64,000 nucleotides of DNA from Pseudomonas sp. 21 (GCF_000955805.1 NZ_JYOA01000001.1:871608-935607); one strand, 5' to 3'; positions 45,201-56,143 are shown, counted from the first letter of the stretch. Numbers and translations: made by a program. Notes: generated by a model from the sequence alone, not told the origin.

Positions 45201-45884
45201 CTAGCCGCCCAGCGCGATGCACAGGCCCGTCATGGCAACGCCAAGGGCCGTGAAGCCCAGCGCCCCCGGCCAGGGGGAATCGCCGGACCAGCGGCTGAGC
45301 AGCCAGCCCAGGCCAAACAGCATGACCACGCCGATCCCCTGGGCGATGCGCAGCGCCATCAGCTCGTCCGGTACCAGCCACAGCGGCAGGATCAGCGGCA
45401 GGGTGATGCCGCTCACCAGCAGCACGATCAGCAACGCCGCCAGCCAGACAGCGGCGCCACCACTGAGCGGCTGACCAGTGCCCAGCTCCGAAGCCATCAG
45501 CCGCTGGCGCAGGCTCCAGACCTCATCCGGGTGGAGCACTGCCACCAGCCTGGGCGGCAGGAACTCGTCGAGCCCATCGCGGAAATCCGTATCGTTCGAG
45601 ACGCCCCGCAAAGCGCGCAGCCGCCCGTGCTGGTGCACCCGCTCGACCCGCAGGCGCACCAGCAGCATCAGGGCGTCCACCACGCCCCAGGCGACATTGC
45701 AGCCCAACGCGGCGACGATCAGGTCCTGTCGGCTCGCACCGCCACTGGCGGCGGAGATCACCGAGATGATGGTCAGGGTCATGATCACCCCGTAGGTCAT
45801 CTCGCTGATCCGGTCGAACGGTGTGGTGATGTCCTGCAGCACTCGCTGCCAGACAGAGGGCTGGGGGTCGGGGATTCGCTGCAT
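45201..45884 (-). CDS. VIT/CCC1-like membrane protein
   Basis: Protein of 227 residues with about five membrane segments: EMTYGVIMTLTIISVISAAS, LIVAALGCNVAWGVVDALML, two in the second half (WLAALLIVLLVSGITLPLIL; IAQGIGVVMLFGLGWLL) and the C-terminus. The layout and the NVAWGVVDA segment recall VIT1/CCC1 iron/manganese transporters, but the match is loose. A charged loop (about 75-135) lies between segments. Function uncertain. Confidence 0.65.
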   Translation of the reverse strand: MQRIPDPQPSVWQRVLQDITTPFDRISEMTYGVIMTLTIISVISAASGGASRQDLIVAALGCNVAWGVVDALMLLVRLRVERVHQHGRLRALRGVSNDTDFRDGLDEFLPPRLVAVLHPDEVWSLRQRLMASELGTGQPLSGGAAVWLAALLIVLLVSGITLPLILPLWLVPDELMALRIAQGIGVVMLFGLGWLLSRWSGDSPWPGALGFTALGVAMTGLCIALGG

Positions 45885-45917
45885 GGGACGGCCTCCTTCG
45901 CCGCCCCTGCAGTCTAC

Positions 45918-46679
45918 TCAGGCACGGCTGAGCCAGGCCATCACCCAGCGGTTGATCGCCGGGGGCGACAGCTGCCCGGACCAGTACATGGCGCGGAACA
46001 TCGCACCGATGGGCCGGTGCACGCCGCCACTCTGGGCCTGCCGCCAGGCGGCCCGGGCGATGTCTTCGGCGACCAGGGTGACGCCCAGGCGGCGCAGTAC
46101 CGGCGGCTCGAAGGTCTGGCTGGCGACCATCGGCGTACGCACGAACGGCGGCATCAGGTCGGCGACGCGGATGCCCAGTTCGCGCCACTCCAGCTCCAGC
46201 GCCTCGGTCAGCCCACGGATGGCAAACTTCGACGCCGAATAACTGGCCATCTGCGGCACGCCATAAAGCCCGGAAGCCGAGCCCATGTTCAGCACCTGCG
46301 CACCAGGCGTGCGCTTGAGGTACGGCAGCGCGGCATAGCAACAGTTGAGTACGCCCTGCACGTTGATGGCGATGATGCGGTTGTGCTCGGCGAGGCTGAT
46401 GTCCTCGAAACGCCCGAAGCGCAGGATGCCCGCGCAGTTGAACAGCAGGCGGAGATGGCCGCCGTTGGCTTCGGCGAACGCGTTCAACGCCACCGTCACT
46501 GCGTCAGCATCGGTAACGTCCAGCGCCCGTTGCCAGGCGCCGCCCAACTCGGCAGCCAGCGCCGCCAGTGGCTCGGGATTGAGGTCGATCAGGCCGACGC
46601 GCCAGCCGCGCTGGTGGAACAGTTTTGCGGTGGCGGCGCCGATGCCCGAGGCAGCCCCACTGATCAGGATGGAGTTCAT
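45918..46679 (-). CDS. Short-chain dehydrogenase/reductase
   Basis: Protein of 253 residues. Rossmann motif ISGAASGIGAATAK binds NAD(P); NCAGILR and the catalytic set Ser (GSASGLYG), Tyr and Lys (YSASKFAIRGL) are present. Its start overlaps the hydrolase stop by four bases. With the monooxygenase and hydrolase it forms an oxidative degradation operon; as an alcohol or ketone reductase it would supply or remove carbonyl substrates. Confidence 0.93.
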   Translation of the reverse strand: MNSILISGAASGIGAATAKLFHQRGWRVGLIDLNPEPLAALAAELGGAWQRALDVTDADAVTVALNAFAEANGGHLRLLFNCAGILRFGRFEDISLAEHNRIIAINVQGVLNCCYAALPYLKRTPGAQVLNMGSASGLYGVPQMASYSASKFAIRGLTEALELEWRELGIRVADLMPPFVRTPMVASQTFEPPVLRRLGVTLVAEDIARAAWRQAQSGGVHRPIGAMFRAMYWSGQLSPPAINRWVMAWLSRA

Positions 46680-47623
46680 CGGCGTGCTCCCTGCAGATGG
46701 CCGGCGAGATAGTTGGCAACGTCCTGCAGCGCCCGGTCGGCCACATCCAGCAGGCCGGCGTGAGCCTGGAACACGTGCCAGCAGCCGGGGAAGCGCTGCA
46801 GTTGCACGGTGTTGCCGTAGCGCCGCGCGGCATCGGCGAAGCGCAGGCTGTCGTTGCGCAGCACCTCGTCCTCGCCGACCTGGATCAGCAACGGCGGCAA
46901 GCCGGTGAGATCGGCATGCAGCGGCGACACCTGTGCGTCCGCTCGTGGCACGCCCGGCGGGCAGAACATCTCCATCGCGCTGTCCATCCAGGCTTGGGTG
47001 ATCAGCGGGTCGCCCGCCGCCGGTGCATGCAAATGCTCACCGGAGAGATCGGTGACCGGCGAGAAGGTCACTAGAGCCCCCGGAGCCGGCAGGCTCTGGG
47101 CTCTGGCCTCCAAAGCCAGCTGCAAGGTCAGGTGACCGCCGGCGGAATCCCCGGCCACCGCGATGGCGGACGCGGGGATGCCCTTGTCCAGCAGAGCGCG
47201 GTAAGCCGCCACGGCGTCTTCGCGCTGGGCGGGGAAGCGATGTTCGGGCGCCAGGCGGTAGTCGATCACCCACACCTCGGCCTGGCAGCGCCGCGCCAGG
47301 TTGGCGGTGATCGCCCGGTGGGTCGCCGGCGAGCCAATCAGATAGGCCCCGCCATGCAGGTAGAGGATCACCCTGCCCTCGCCGCCCCCATCAGGACGCC
47401 AAACCTCGGCCGGGACGCCGCCCAGCGTCGTCTGCTGACGATGCACGCCGCGAGGCGTCAGGGTGGCGGCCGTCAGCCCGCGCAGCAATGCACGTTGAGC
47501 CTTCACCGGCAATTGCGGGCCCATCAGCCCGCGGAACAGCAGGTTGAGCGTGCCACGCAGGGTGGCGGTCAGGAGTTTCTGGCGGGTCGACAGCGCTACC
47601 ACGGGTTCAACGGATGCAGTCAT
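46676..47623 (-). CDS. Alpha/beta hydrolase (hormone-sensitive lipase family)
   Basis: Protein of 315 residues with the HSL-family oxyanion motif HGGAY (YLHGGAYLIGS) and nucleophile GDSAGGHL; the Asp/His pair lies in QVGEDEVLRND and GCWHVFQAH. Esterases of this family often open the ester or lactone made by an adjacent Baeyer-Villiger enzyme. Its start overlaps the monooxygenase stop by 17 bases. Confidence 0.93.
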   Translation of the reverse strand: MTASVEPVVALSTRQKLLTATLRGTLNLLFRGLMGPQLPVKAQRALLRGLTAATLTPRGVHRQQTTLGGVPAEVWRPDGGGEGRVILYLHGGAYLIGSPATHRAITANLARRCQAEVWVIDYRLAPEHRFPAQREDAVAAYRALLDKGIPASAIAVAGDSAGGHLTLQLALEARAQSLPAPGALVTFSPVTDLSGEHLHAPAAGDPLITQAWMDSAMEMFCPPGVPRADAQVSPLHADLTGLPPLLIQVGEDEVLRNDSLRFADAARRYGNTVQLQRFPGCWHVFQAHAGLLDVADRALQDVANYLAGHLQGARR

Positions 47624-49082
47624 AGTCGGCGAACTCCGGCTGGCGGGTCTGTTGGCGGTAACGGAAGGTGAAGCCCGGCCAGTTGACGGTATTGCGGCCG
47701 CTTTCGGTCTTGTACCAGCTGCTGCAACCGCGCTCCCAGATGGTGTGCTGCAGGTCGTGCTGCAACTGGCGATTGAAGCCCTGCTGTACCTGCGGCTTGA
47801 GGTCCAGGTACTTCAGGCCCTCGCGCTGGATTCGTTGCAGGCAGCCGAGCACGTAGGGGAACTGGCTCTCCAGCATGTAGATGATGGAGTTGTGCCCCAG
47901 GTTGGTATTCGGCCCGTAGAGGATGAAGAAGTTGGGGAAACCGCTGACGCTGATGCCCTTGTACGCCTCGGCGCCGTCGCTCCAGGCCTGGTTCAGCTCG
48001 CGTCCGGCAAGGCCGGTGATGCGCATCGGCGCAAGGAACTCGGTGGCGGCGAAGCCAGTGCCATAGATGATCGCGTCCACCGGATGACGCTGGCCGTCGC
48101 GAGTGACGATAGCGTCTTCAGTAACCTCGCGGATGCCGGTGTCCACCAGCTTCACATTGCTGCGCGCCAGCGCCGGGTAGTAGTCGTTGCTGATCAGGAT
48201 GCGCTTGCAACCCATGGGGTAGTCCGGCTGCAGCCGCGAGCGGAGCTGCGGGTCGGCGATGCTCTTGCGCATGTGCAGGTGGAAGCTGATCCGCATGAAT
48301 TTCATCATCGGCGGGAACACCGTGAAGGCCAGCGCCCGTGCCTCGTGCTGCACGTACTTCAACCCACGGTCCAGGCGCTGCAGCCAGGGCAGGCGCGCCT
48401 TGATCCGGCGTTCCCAGTCCGCGTAGGGACGGTCCGGCTTGGGAATCACGTAGGCGGCGCTGCGCTGGAACAGCAGCAGCTCGGCGACTTTCGGGGCGAT
48501 CTGCGGGACGAACTGGATGGCACTGGCGCCGGTGCCGACCACCGCAACGCGCTTGCCCTCCAGCGGCGCGCCGTGGTCCCACTGCGCGGAGTGGAAAGCC
48601 TTGCCCCGGAAGCGCTCGATCCCCTGCAGCTTCGGGATCAGCGGGCGGCTCAGCTGGCCAAGGGCGCAGACCAGCGACTGGGCGCGCAGCTCCTCACCAT
48701 CGGCGCAACTCACCCGCCACTCGCCGGCTGCTTCATCGAAGCTCGCCTCGCTCACTTCGCAGTTGAAGCGGATGCGCTCGCGCAGGCGGTACTTGTCCGC
48801 GCAGTGCCGCGCGTACTCGAGGATTTCCGCCTGGGGCGCGAACTTGCGCGACCAGTCGGCCTTGGGTTCGAAGGAGAAGGAGTACAGGTGCGAAGGCACG
48901 TCGCAGGCAGCGCCCGGATAGACGTTCTCGCGCCAGCAGCCACCGACGTCGGCAGCCTTTTCGAGGATCAGGAAGTCCTGGATGCCCGCTTGCTGCAGGC
49001 GGATCGCCAAGCCCAGGCCGGCGAAGCCGGCGCCGATGATCAGCACGCGCGGGGCGGCCGATCGACGGGAAGGTGTTGTCAT
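47607..49082 (-). CDS. Baeyer-Villiger-type flavin monooxygenase
   Basis: Protein of 491 residues. FAD motif VLIIGAGFAGLGLAIRL near the N-terminus, NADPH motif VAVVGTGASAIQFVP near residue 185, and the Baeyer-Villiger fingerprint FRGKAFHSAQW (FxGxxxHxxxW) between them. These enzymes insert oxygen next to a carbonyl, giving esters or lactones. It leads a three-gene operon (monooxygenase, hydrolase, SDR), divergent from an AraC regulator. Substrate unknown. Confidence 0.95.
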   Translation of the reverse strand: MTTPSRRSAAPRVLIIGAGFAGLGLAIRLQQAGIQDFLILEKAADVGGCWRENVYPGAACDVPSHLYSFSFEPKADWSRKFAPQAEILEYARHCADKYRLRERIRFNCEVSEASFDEAAGEWRVSCADGEELRAQSLVCALGQLSRPLIPKLQGIERFRGKAFHSAQWDHGAPLEGKRVAVVGTGASAIQFVPQIAPKVAELLLFQRSAAYVIPKPDRPYADWERRIKARLPWLQRLDRGLKYVQHEARALAFTVFPPMMKFMRISFHLHMRKSIADPQLRSRLQPDYPMGCKRILISNDYYPALARSNVKLVDTGIREVTEDAIVTRDGQRHPVDAIIYGTGFAATEFLAPMRITGLAGRELNQAWSDGAEAYKGISVSGFPNFFILYGPNTNLGHNSIIYMLESQFPYVLGCLQRIQREGLKYLDLKPQVQQGFNRQLQHDLQHTIWERGCSSWYKTESGRNTVNWPGFTFRYRQQTRQPEFADYDCIR

Positions 49083-49213
49083 TGTTGTGCTCCCGGTTTC
49101 GAGGTCCGCACGGCGGCGGATGACAACATCCTAGTGCGACTTCCTGCCAGGGGTTATGGCATAGTCGGACATAAAATTGTGACTTTCGGTCACCCCCGCC
49201 CTTCGAGGTCCCG

Positions 49214-50230
49214 ATGCCCGCCACTCCACCCTGGTCGCCCCGGCGCAGCGCCATCAGCGTGCAGCTCATGACCCAGTTCGGCCTCGACCACGGCATGACC
49301 CTGGAACAGTGCCTGGACGGCACCGGCCTGGACATCGGCGTGCTCGCCGACCCGGGCGCCGAGGTGGAAGCCACCCAGGAACTGGAGCTGCTGCGCAATA
49401 TCAACCGGCACATCGGCCAGCGCCCCGGCATCGGCCTCAAGGCCGGCCTGCGCTATCACCTCAACACCTATGGCATCTGGGGCTTCGCCCTGCTCAGCAG
49501 CTCGACCTTCCTCAGCGCCGCGCACCTGGGGCTGCGCTACCTCGACCTGACTTACGCCTTCCACCGCATGACGCTGGAGGAGCACGACGGCGAGGCACAC
49601 CTGGTGCTGGACGATGCCGCCGTACCGGAGGACCTGCGCGACTTCCTCATCGACCGCGACGGCGGTGGCGTGCTGCGCATCCAGCGCGACCTCACCAACC
49701 AGCCACCGCCGATCCGCCAGGCGCTGTTCCGCCGCGAGGCGCCGGCCGACCTGCAGCCGTACATCGATGAACTGGGCGTGACGCCGCTCTTTGGCCAGGC
49801 GGAGAACCGCATCGTCTTCGACAGCCGCATCCTCGAAATGCCGCTGCCCGGCGCCAATCCCGAGGTGGCACGCCGCTGCGAGGAACAGTGCCGCGCCCTG
49901 CTCGCCCGGCGCCAGGTGCGCACCGGGCTGTCCGGGCAGATTCGCGACCGCCTGCTGGGTACGCCGGGGCGGCTACCGGACATGGAGCAACTGGCAGATG
50001 AGCTGCACATGACCTCGCGCACGCTGCGTCGCCGGCTGGAAACCGAAGGCAGCAGCTATCGCGCACTACTGGATGAGGTGCGCCAGGCGCTGGCCGAGGA
50101 GTTGCTGGCCACGGGGGCGATTCGTCTGGAGGAGATTGCCGAGCGGCTCGGCTATGGCGAGGTGTCGAACTTCATCCACGCCTTCCGCCGCTGGAAAGGC
50201 GTGACGCCGGGGCGCTTCCGCCGCGGCTGA
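49214..50230 (+). CDS. AraC-family regulator
   Basis: Protein of 338 residues. The N-terminal half is the arabinose-binding-like domain (PF12625 type: ISVQLMTQFGLDHGMTLEQ, GLKAGLRYHLNTYGIWGFALL) and the C-terminus holds two helix-turn-helix motifs (LADELHMTSRTLRRRLETEG; IAERLGYGEVSNFIHAFRRW). It is divergent from the monooxygenase operon across about 130 bases and is its probable regulator. Confidence 0.93.
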   Translation: MPATPPWSPRRSAISVQLMTQFGLDHGMTLEQCLDGTGLDIGVLADPGAEVEATQELELLRNINRHIGQRPGIGLKAGLRYHLNTYGIWGFALLSSSTFLSAAHLGLRYLDLTYAFHRMTLEEHDGEAHLVLDDAAVPEDLRDFLIDRDGGGVLRIQRDLTNQPPPIRQALFRREAPADLQPYIDELGVTPLFGQAENRIVFDSRILEMPLPGANPEVARRCEEQCRALLARRQVRTGLSGQIRDRLLGTPGRLPDMEQLADELHMTSRTLRRRLETEGSSYRALLDEVRQALAEELLATGAIRLEEIAERLGYGEVSNFIHAFRRWKGVTPGRFRRG

Positions 50231-50249
50231 GTGCTCGGAAAGCTGGCGC

Positions 50250-51035
50250 TTAGAAGACCAGCTTGTAGCCGATCATCGCCAGCATCACGGCCAGGCAAGG
50301 CCGCAGGATGCCGTCCGGAATGCGCCCGGCGAGGTGGCTGCCGACGTAGATGCCCGGCAACGAACCGATCAGCAGGTAGCCCAGCAGGCCCCAGTCCATG
50401 TTGCCCATGCTGGCGTGGCCGAGGCCGGCGACCAGGGTGAGCGGTACGGCGTGGGCGATCTCGGTGCCCACCAGACGGCGGGTGGCGAGGAAGGGATAGA
50501 GGATGAACAGCGCCACGGTGCCCAGCGCGCCAGCGCCGATGGAGGTCAGCGCGACCATCGCGCCGAGGATGGCGCCGGTAATCACGGTCAGGCTGTTCAG
50601 CTTCGAGCCGCTGAAGTGGAAGCTGTCGCCAGCGTGGCGCTGGGCAAAGGCCAGCACCTGCTTCTTGAACAGGACCGCCAGCGCAGTGAGCAGCAGCACG
50701 ACGCCCAGGGCGTTCTTGATCACGGCGTTCATGGCCGCGGTATCGGTGTGCAGGCTGTGCAGGAACAGCAGCGTCAGCGCCGCCGCCGGGACGCTGCCCA
50801 GGGCCAGCCAGCCGGTGATGCGCCAGTCGATGTTGTCGTTCTTGCGGTGAACCAGGACGCCGCCGGACTTGGTGATGGCGGCATAGAGCAGGTCGGTGCC
50901 TACCGCGGCGGCAGGGTTGATACCGAACCAGAGCAGGATGGGCGTCATCAGCGAACCGCCGCCGACACCGGTCATCCCAACGATAAAGCCTACGACAAGA
51001 CCCGCGACTACAAACCCGATATTGCCGAAATCCAT
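50250..51035 (-). CDS. TSUP/TauE-SafE family membrane transporter
   Basis: Protein of 261 residues with seven to eight membrane segments and the family's repeated GxGGG-type motif (VGMTGVGGGSLMTPILL) near the N-terminus. TSUP proteins export sulfite, sulfoacetate or related organosulfur anions, but many are unassigned. It stands alone; no sulfur gene is next to it. Confidence 0.92.
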   Translation of the reverse strand: MDFGNIGFVVAGLVVGFIVGMTGVGGGSLMTPILLWFGINPAAAVGTDLLYAAITKSGGVLVHRKNDNIDWRITGWLALGSVPAAALTLLFLHSLHTDTAAMNAVIKNALGVVLLLTALAVLFKKQVLAFAQRHAGDSFHFSGSKLNSLTVITGAILGAMVALTSIGAGALGTVALFILYPFLATRRLVGTEIAHAVPLTLVAGLGHASMGNMDWGLLGYLLIGSLPGIYVGSHLAGRIPDGILRPCLAVMLAMIGYKLVF

Positions 51036-51166
51036 CTACGCGTCCTGACTGGCGAAACTGATCACCTCGTGGTGTGGCCGGGAGGATACTGACTTTTCTT
51101 ATAATCCATTAGACCGATGTGGTCTTACTTTATAACTTCCTCTTGCTGCAGCGTGGCACCCTCCCT

Positions 51167-51240
51167 GTAGGAGCGAGCTGGCTCGCGAACCGCCCTGGCC
51201 TAGTGGTTTGGGCATTGTTCGCAAACAAGCTCGCTCCTGC
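51167..51240. repeat. REP pair, GTAGGAGCGAG family
   Basis: Inverted units GTAGGAGCGAGCTGGCTCGC and ACAAGCTCGCTCCTGC, slightly degenerate, in the gap before the sulfatase gene. Confidence 0.8.
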
Positions 51241-51263
51241 GAAAGGCAAAACCCTCGCCCATG

Positions 51264-51288
51264 AAAAAGGGGCCCGAAGGCCCCTTTT
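51264..51288 (-). terminator. Terminator of the LTA-synthase-like gene
   Basis: Stem AAAAGGGGCC / GGCCCCTTTT with a CGAA loop and a T-run on the minus strand. Confidence 0.88.
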
Positions 51289-51303
51289 CACTGAACTATC
51301 TCA

Positions 51304-53382
51304 TCACTTCGCGTCGGGCTTGCCGTCCACCACGCCAGCGGTGTTGTCCAGCAGGCTCTTGGTCGCAGTCTGGATGAAGGACTCCAGGCGAACGCGCAGG
51401 CTCTCCTGGTCCGGCGCGCTATCCACACGCTTCACGCCGAAGTCGCTTCCCAGCTTGTAGTCGTAGACGCGGATGTCGCCTTCCTTCGGCCGGATCAGGA
51501 TGCGGTTACCGGAAATCACGGCGACCACCTGCTCGCTGCCCGACGGCTTGATGACGCCGATGCCCTTGTCGCCAGCCGGCAGGTTCAGCAGGTCGCGGCC
51601 CCAGCACTGGTGACGCACTTCGCCGCCCAGGCGGCCCATGATGGTCGGCACGATGTCGATCTGGGTGCCGACGGTGTCGCGGGTCGCGCCGAACTTCTCC
51701 TGGATGCCCGGAGCCACCAGCAGCAGCGGCACGTTGAAGCGGAACAGGTCCATCTCGGTCAGTTGCTCGGGGCTGCCGAAACCATGGTCGCCGACGACCA
51801 CGAACAGGGTGTCCTTGTAGTACGGCGATTTCTTCGCCTTCTCGAAGAACTGCCCCAGCGCCCAGTCGGAATAACGCATGGCGGTCAGGTGCTCGTCGAG
51901 GCTGCCATTACCGGTCACGCGTTCTACCGGCAGATCCTTGGGCAGTGCGTAAGGCACGTGGTTGGACAGGGTCTGCAGCAGGGCATAGAACGGCTTGCCG
52001 GTGGCGTGCAGCTTGTCCAGCTCCTCGTTGCCGCGGGCGAACATGTCCTGGTCGGACACACCCCAGGTCGGGTCGGAGAACACCGGGTTGACGAAGTCGT
52101 TGCGGCCGATGAACGAGGTCATGCCCTGGTTGGCGAAGAAGCCGGACTGGTTGTCCCAGGCGAAGTCGCCGTTATAGACGTAGACGTCCTCGAACTTGCG
52201 CGCCGACAGCAGCTGCGGCAGGCCGGAGAACTTGTGGCCACCCTCGGGCGTCTGCATCAGGTATTCGAAGCCCGGCAGGTTGGGGAAGCACGCCATGGTG
52301 GCGAACATGCCCTGGTGGGTGTGGGTGCCGTTGGAGAAGTACTGGGTGAACAGCAGCCCTTCCTTGCTCAGCTTGTCGAAGTACGGCGTGATGTCGCCCT
52401 TGCCGCCCAGCGCACCGACGTAGTGGCCGGCGAAGCTTTCCATCAGGATCACCACGACGTTCTTGATCGGCAGGGTGCCATCGGCAGGCGGGGTGTAGTC
52501 CCGGCGCACGGCGGCCTCATCGGCGTCGACCAGCTTGTCGTCCGGCATCACCAGCATCTGGCGCACCACGTCGCGTGCCTGGTCTACCGGCAGGGTGGCC
52601 TTCCAGATGTTGTCGCGGTCTTCGGAGAGGAAGCGGCTTTCGGCAGCCTTGATCAGGCTCAGGGTGCCGTTCAGGCCCAGCTGGTTGGCGAACATCGAAT
52701 CCGTGGTGAAGGCGTCGCCCCAGCGCAGCGGCGGGCCCTGGCGCAGGGTGCCGCGGGCGGCGACCACGCAGACCACGATCACCACCAGCATCACGGCCAC
52801 ACGGATGTACCAGGCGGCGGCGGACGGACCGGAAGCATCCGGACGGGTCGCGCGGTCGATACCGCGGAACACCAGGTACAGCAGCCAGGTAGCGAAGGCC
52901 CAGGCCAGCAGGTAGCGGACCACCGGGTAGCCGTACCAGATCATGCTCATGACCGTCTTTGGGTCTTCGGACATGTACTGGAACACCAGGCTGTTCAGGC
53001 GCTGGTGGAACTCGCGGTAGAAGTCCATCTCCAGCACGCCGAGGAACAGCGTGATGCTCGCGGCGATGGTCAGCCAGGCTTTCCACAGCCAGCGCCAGCC
53101 CATGGCGCGCACGCTGGCGATGGCGAACACCAGCGGGGCGACGATGTAGACCACGGCGCGGATATCGAAGCGCATCCCGGTGATGAAGGCCTCGACGAAG
53201 GTGGACGCCGGGGTGCTGCCGATCAGTTCGCGGTTGTAGATCAGCAGCGCTACGCGCAGCAGGGAGAACATCACCATCAGCGCAACGACGCTGAGCGCGG
53301 TGAACGCCAGGTGGCTGGACACGGTCGGCCGCGTGAGGCTCGCACCGGTCTGGCGGTTGGTCAGGACTTCTGATTGGCCCAT
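51304..53382 (-). CDS. LTA-synthase-family sulfatase (membrane phosphoglycerol transferase-like)
   Basis: The start at 53382 (MGQSEVLTNRQTG) gives 692 residues. Five membrane segments lie in the first 200 residues, then a periplasmic alkaline-phosphatase-type domain: VVVILMESFAGHYVGALGG (metal-binding Glu), the nucleophile region SNGTHTHQGMFATM, and FVVVGDHGFG (metal-binding Asp-His). Gram-negative members transfer phosphoglycerol or similar groups to envelope glycans; the target here is unknown. Next to speE but separately transcribed. Confidence 0.9.
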   Translation of the reverse strand: MGQSEVLTNRQTGASLTRPTVSSHLAFTALSVVALMVMFSLLRVALLIYNRELIGSTPASTFVEAFITGMRFDIRAVVYIVAPLVFAIASVRAMGWRWLWKAWLTIAASITLFLGVLEMDFYREFHQRLNSLVFQYMSEDPKTVMSMIWYGYPVVRYLLAWAFATWLLYLVFRGIDRATRPDASGPSAAAWYIRVAVMLVVIVVCVVAARGTLRQGPPLRWGDAFTTDSMFANQLGLNGTLSLIKAAESRFLSEDRDNIWKATLPVDQARDVVRQMLVMPDDKLVDADEAAVRRDYTPPADGTLPIKNVVVILMESFAGHYVGALGGKGDITPYFDKLSKEGLLFTQYFSNGTHTHQGMFATMACFPNLPGFEYLMQTPEGGHKFSGLPQLLSARKFEDVYVYNGDFAWDNQSGFFANQGMTSFIGRNDFVNPVFSDPTWGVSDQDMFARGNEELDKLHATGKPFYALLQTLSNHVPYALPKDLPVERVTGNGSLDEHLTAMRYSDWALGQFFEKAKKSPYYKDTLFVVVGDHGFGSPEQLTEMDLFRFNVPLLLVAPGIQEKFGATRDTVGTQIDIVPTIMGRLGGEVRHQCWGRDLLNLPAGDKGIGVIKPSGSEQVVAVISGNRILIRPKEGDIRVYDYKLGSDFGVKRVDSAPDQESLRVRLESFIQTATKSLLDNTAGVVDGKPDAK

Positions 53383-53668
53383 TTCTTGGTTCCGTTTTGA
53401 ACGTTCAGGGTTCGAAGGAGCGTCGCCATGGCCGGACAGACGAACTGCCCGCGCGAGCGCGAAAGGCTGCGGCATTACACCGCAAAAGCAGCGGCGTCGC
53501 ATTCTATTGTGCGCGCCTTAAGCGGACATTAAGCCTGGCCATGCATTCGTATCGGGATGATGCAAGCGTGAATGGGCGCAGGTGGGACCGCCTGACGGCG
53601 GGGATAGTGCCGGGCGGCATGTGAAGAAAATGTCCCGATGGACAAGCAATCCGGGACATTGCGCCCCG

Positions 53669-53695
53669 GCCCGCCACGCGCGGAGCGTGGCGGGC
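53669..53695 (-). terminator. Hairpin downstream of speE
   Basis: Eleven-base stem GCCCGCCACGC / GCGTGGCGGGC with a five-base loop just after the speE stop; no strong T-run. Confidence 0.65.
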
Positions 53696-53704
53696 GGCGC
53701 TGGA

Positions 53705-54565
<861 letters not shown>

Positions 54566-54758
54566 GCAGTGGGCTCCCGTCGGGACAAGACACTAGGAGG
54601 GGACGGCCGGGCCGCCCCGAAAGAGGCGCGCATTCTACGTGCCGGAAGATGACAGGTCGAACCCTGCCGTCGGCGCTCTCCCTCTCAGGTGCCGGCCACG
54701 CCAGTTTGAAAGTCAGGCGCGGGACGACAGCCCGGCGCGCAACAGGTAAGGTCGCGGC

Positions 54759-55664
54759 ATGAAAAGCACAGCCACCGATTCCCGCATCATTCGTCTGCCC
54801 TACCACGCCCCCTGGGACTGGCAGCAGTTCCACGACCACTTCGCCCTGCGCAGCCTGGCCGGCGTCGAATGCCTGTCGCCCCGGCGCTATGCCCGCAGCG
54901 TGCGACTGGGCGCGGAAAGCGGCTGGTTCAGCGTCACGCCGCTGGACGACAGCGCCGAGCTGGAACTGGAACTGCACCTGCCGGCCGCCCATGCCGAAGC
55001 GCTGACGGCGCGGGTGCGCAAGATGTTCGACCTGGACAGCGACCCCGCCCACATTGCCGGGCACCTGGGCGGTGACGCCGTCCTCGGCCCACTCCTGCTG
55101 CAGGCTCCCGGCCTGCGCCTGCCGACCGCGTTCGACCCGTTCGAGCAGGCCGTGCGCGCCATCGTCGGCCAGCAGGTCACGGTGAAAGCCGCCGTGACCA
55201 TAGTCGGGCGGCTGGTGCAGCGCCTGGGCGAAGCGCTGCCCGGCAACGTCGAAGGCCAACCGACCCGTCTTTTCCCCACCCCCGAGGCCTTGGCCGAAGC
55301 CGACCTCGCCGGCATCGGCATGCCCGGAAAGCGCGTCGAGACCCTGCAGCGCTTTTCCGCCGCCTGCGCCAGCGGCGCGCTGGCGCTGCACGTCGACGAC
55401 GGCGCCGAGGACCTGGTGAAGCGCCTCTGTGCCCTCCCCGGCATCGGCCCCTGGACCGCCGAGTACGTCGCCCTGCGCGCCTTCGGCGATCCCGACGCCT
55501 TCCCCGCCGCTGACCTGGGGCTGCTCAAGTCACCGGTCTGGGGCGCCGAAGGCATCACCGCCCGCGAACTGCAACGCCGCGCCGAAGCCTGGCGACCCTG
55601 GCGCGCCTACGCCGCCGTCTATCTGTGGCATGCCTATTCCCAGGCCGGCCGCACCGGAGGATGA
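54759..55664 (+). CDS. alkA: DNA-3-methyladenine glycosylase II
   Basis: Protein of 301 residues. An AlkA N-terminal domain precedes the HhH-GPD core: [18 protein letters not shown], the hairpin [20 protein letters not shown] and the catalytic Asp in [12 protein letters not shown]. It removes alkylated bases such as 3-methyladenine. The ogt gene follows with a two-base gap (GGAGG in its last codons), so the two are coupled. Confidence 0.95.
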   Translation: MKSTATDSRIIRLPYHAPWDWQQFHDHFALRSLAGVECLSPRRYARSVRLGAESGWFSVTPLDDSAELELELHLPAAHAEALTARVRKMFDLDSDPAHIAGHLGGDAVLGPLLLQAPGLRLPTAFDPFEQAVRAIVGQQVTVKAAVTIVGRLVQRLGEALPGNVEGQPTRLFPTPEALAEADLAGIGMPGKRVETLQRFSAACASGALALHVDDGAEDLVKRLCALPGIGPWTAEYVALRAFGDPDAFPAADLGLLKSPVWGAEGITARELQRRAEAWRPWRAYAAVYLWHAYSQAGRTGG

Positions 55665-55666
55665 CC

Positions 55667-56143
55667 ATGCACTACCGCTACCACGACAGCCCCACCGGCC
55701 GCCTGCTGCTGGCCGGCGACGAAGGCGGCCTGCGCATGCTCTACATGGACCTGGAGACCCGCCACTACCCTCAGCCGGACTGGCACCAAGGCAGCCCGCT
55801 GCTGGACGACGTGGCGCGGCAGCTGGACGAGTACTTCGCCGGCAAGCGCCAGCGCTTCGATGTGCGCCTCAATACCGGCGGCACCGAGTTCCAGCGCCAG
55901 GTCTGGCAGGCGCTGCTGGAAATCCCCTACGGCTACACCACCGTCTACGCGGAACTCGCGCGGCGCATCGGCCGGCCCAAGGCAATTCGGGCGGTGGGCG
56001 CGGCGAACGGCGCCAACCCGATCAGCATCATCGTCCCCTGCCACCGGGTGATCGGCAGCAACGGCAGCCTCACTGGCTATGCCGGCGGCCTGCCACGCAA
56101 GGAGTTGCTGCTGCGCCTGGAGGGCGCACTGGAAACGGCCTAG
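55667..56143 (+). CDS. ogt: Methylated-DNA-protein cysteine methyltransferase
   Basis: The ATG at 55667 is chosen because the GGAGG at the end of alkA is better spaced than for the ATG at 55661; 158 residues. The acceptor motif [22 protein letters not shown] contains the active Cys, and [25 protein letters not shown] precedes it. It transfers O6-alkyl groups from guanine to itself, a one-shot repair. Forms an alkylation-repair pair with alkA; a second paralogue faces it 10 bases away. Confidence 0.95.
   Translation: MHYRYHDSPTGRLLLAGDEGGLRMLYMDLETRHYPQPDWHQGSPLLDDVARQLDEYFAGKRQRFDVRLNTGGTEFQRQVWQALLEIPYGYTTVYAELARRIGRPKAIRAVGAANGANPISIIVPCHRVIGSNGSLTGYAGGLPRKELLLRLEGALETA

Noticed and set aside
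47544-49271. 575-residue plus-strand open frame
   Set aside because: Antisense to the Baeyer-Villiger enzyme; no domain.
51610-53373. 587-residue plus-strand open frame
   Set aside because: Antisense to the LTA-synthase-like gene with intact sulfatase motifs.
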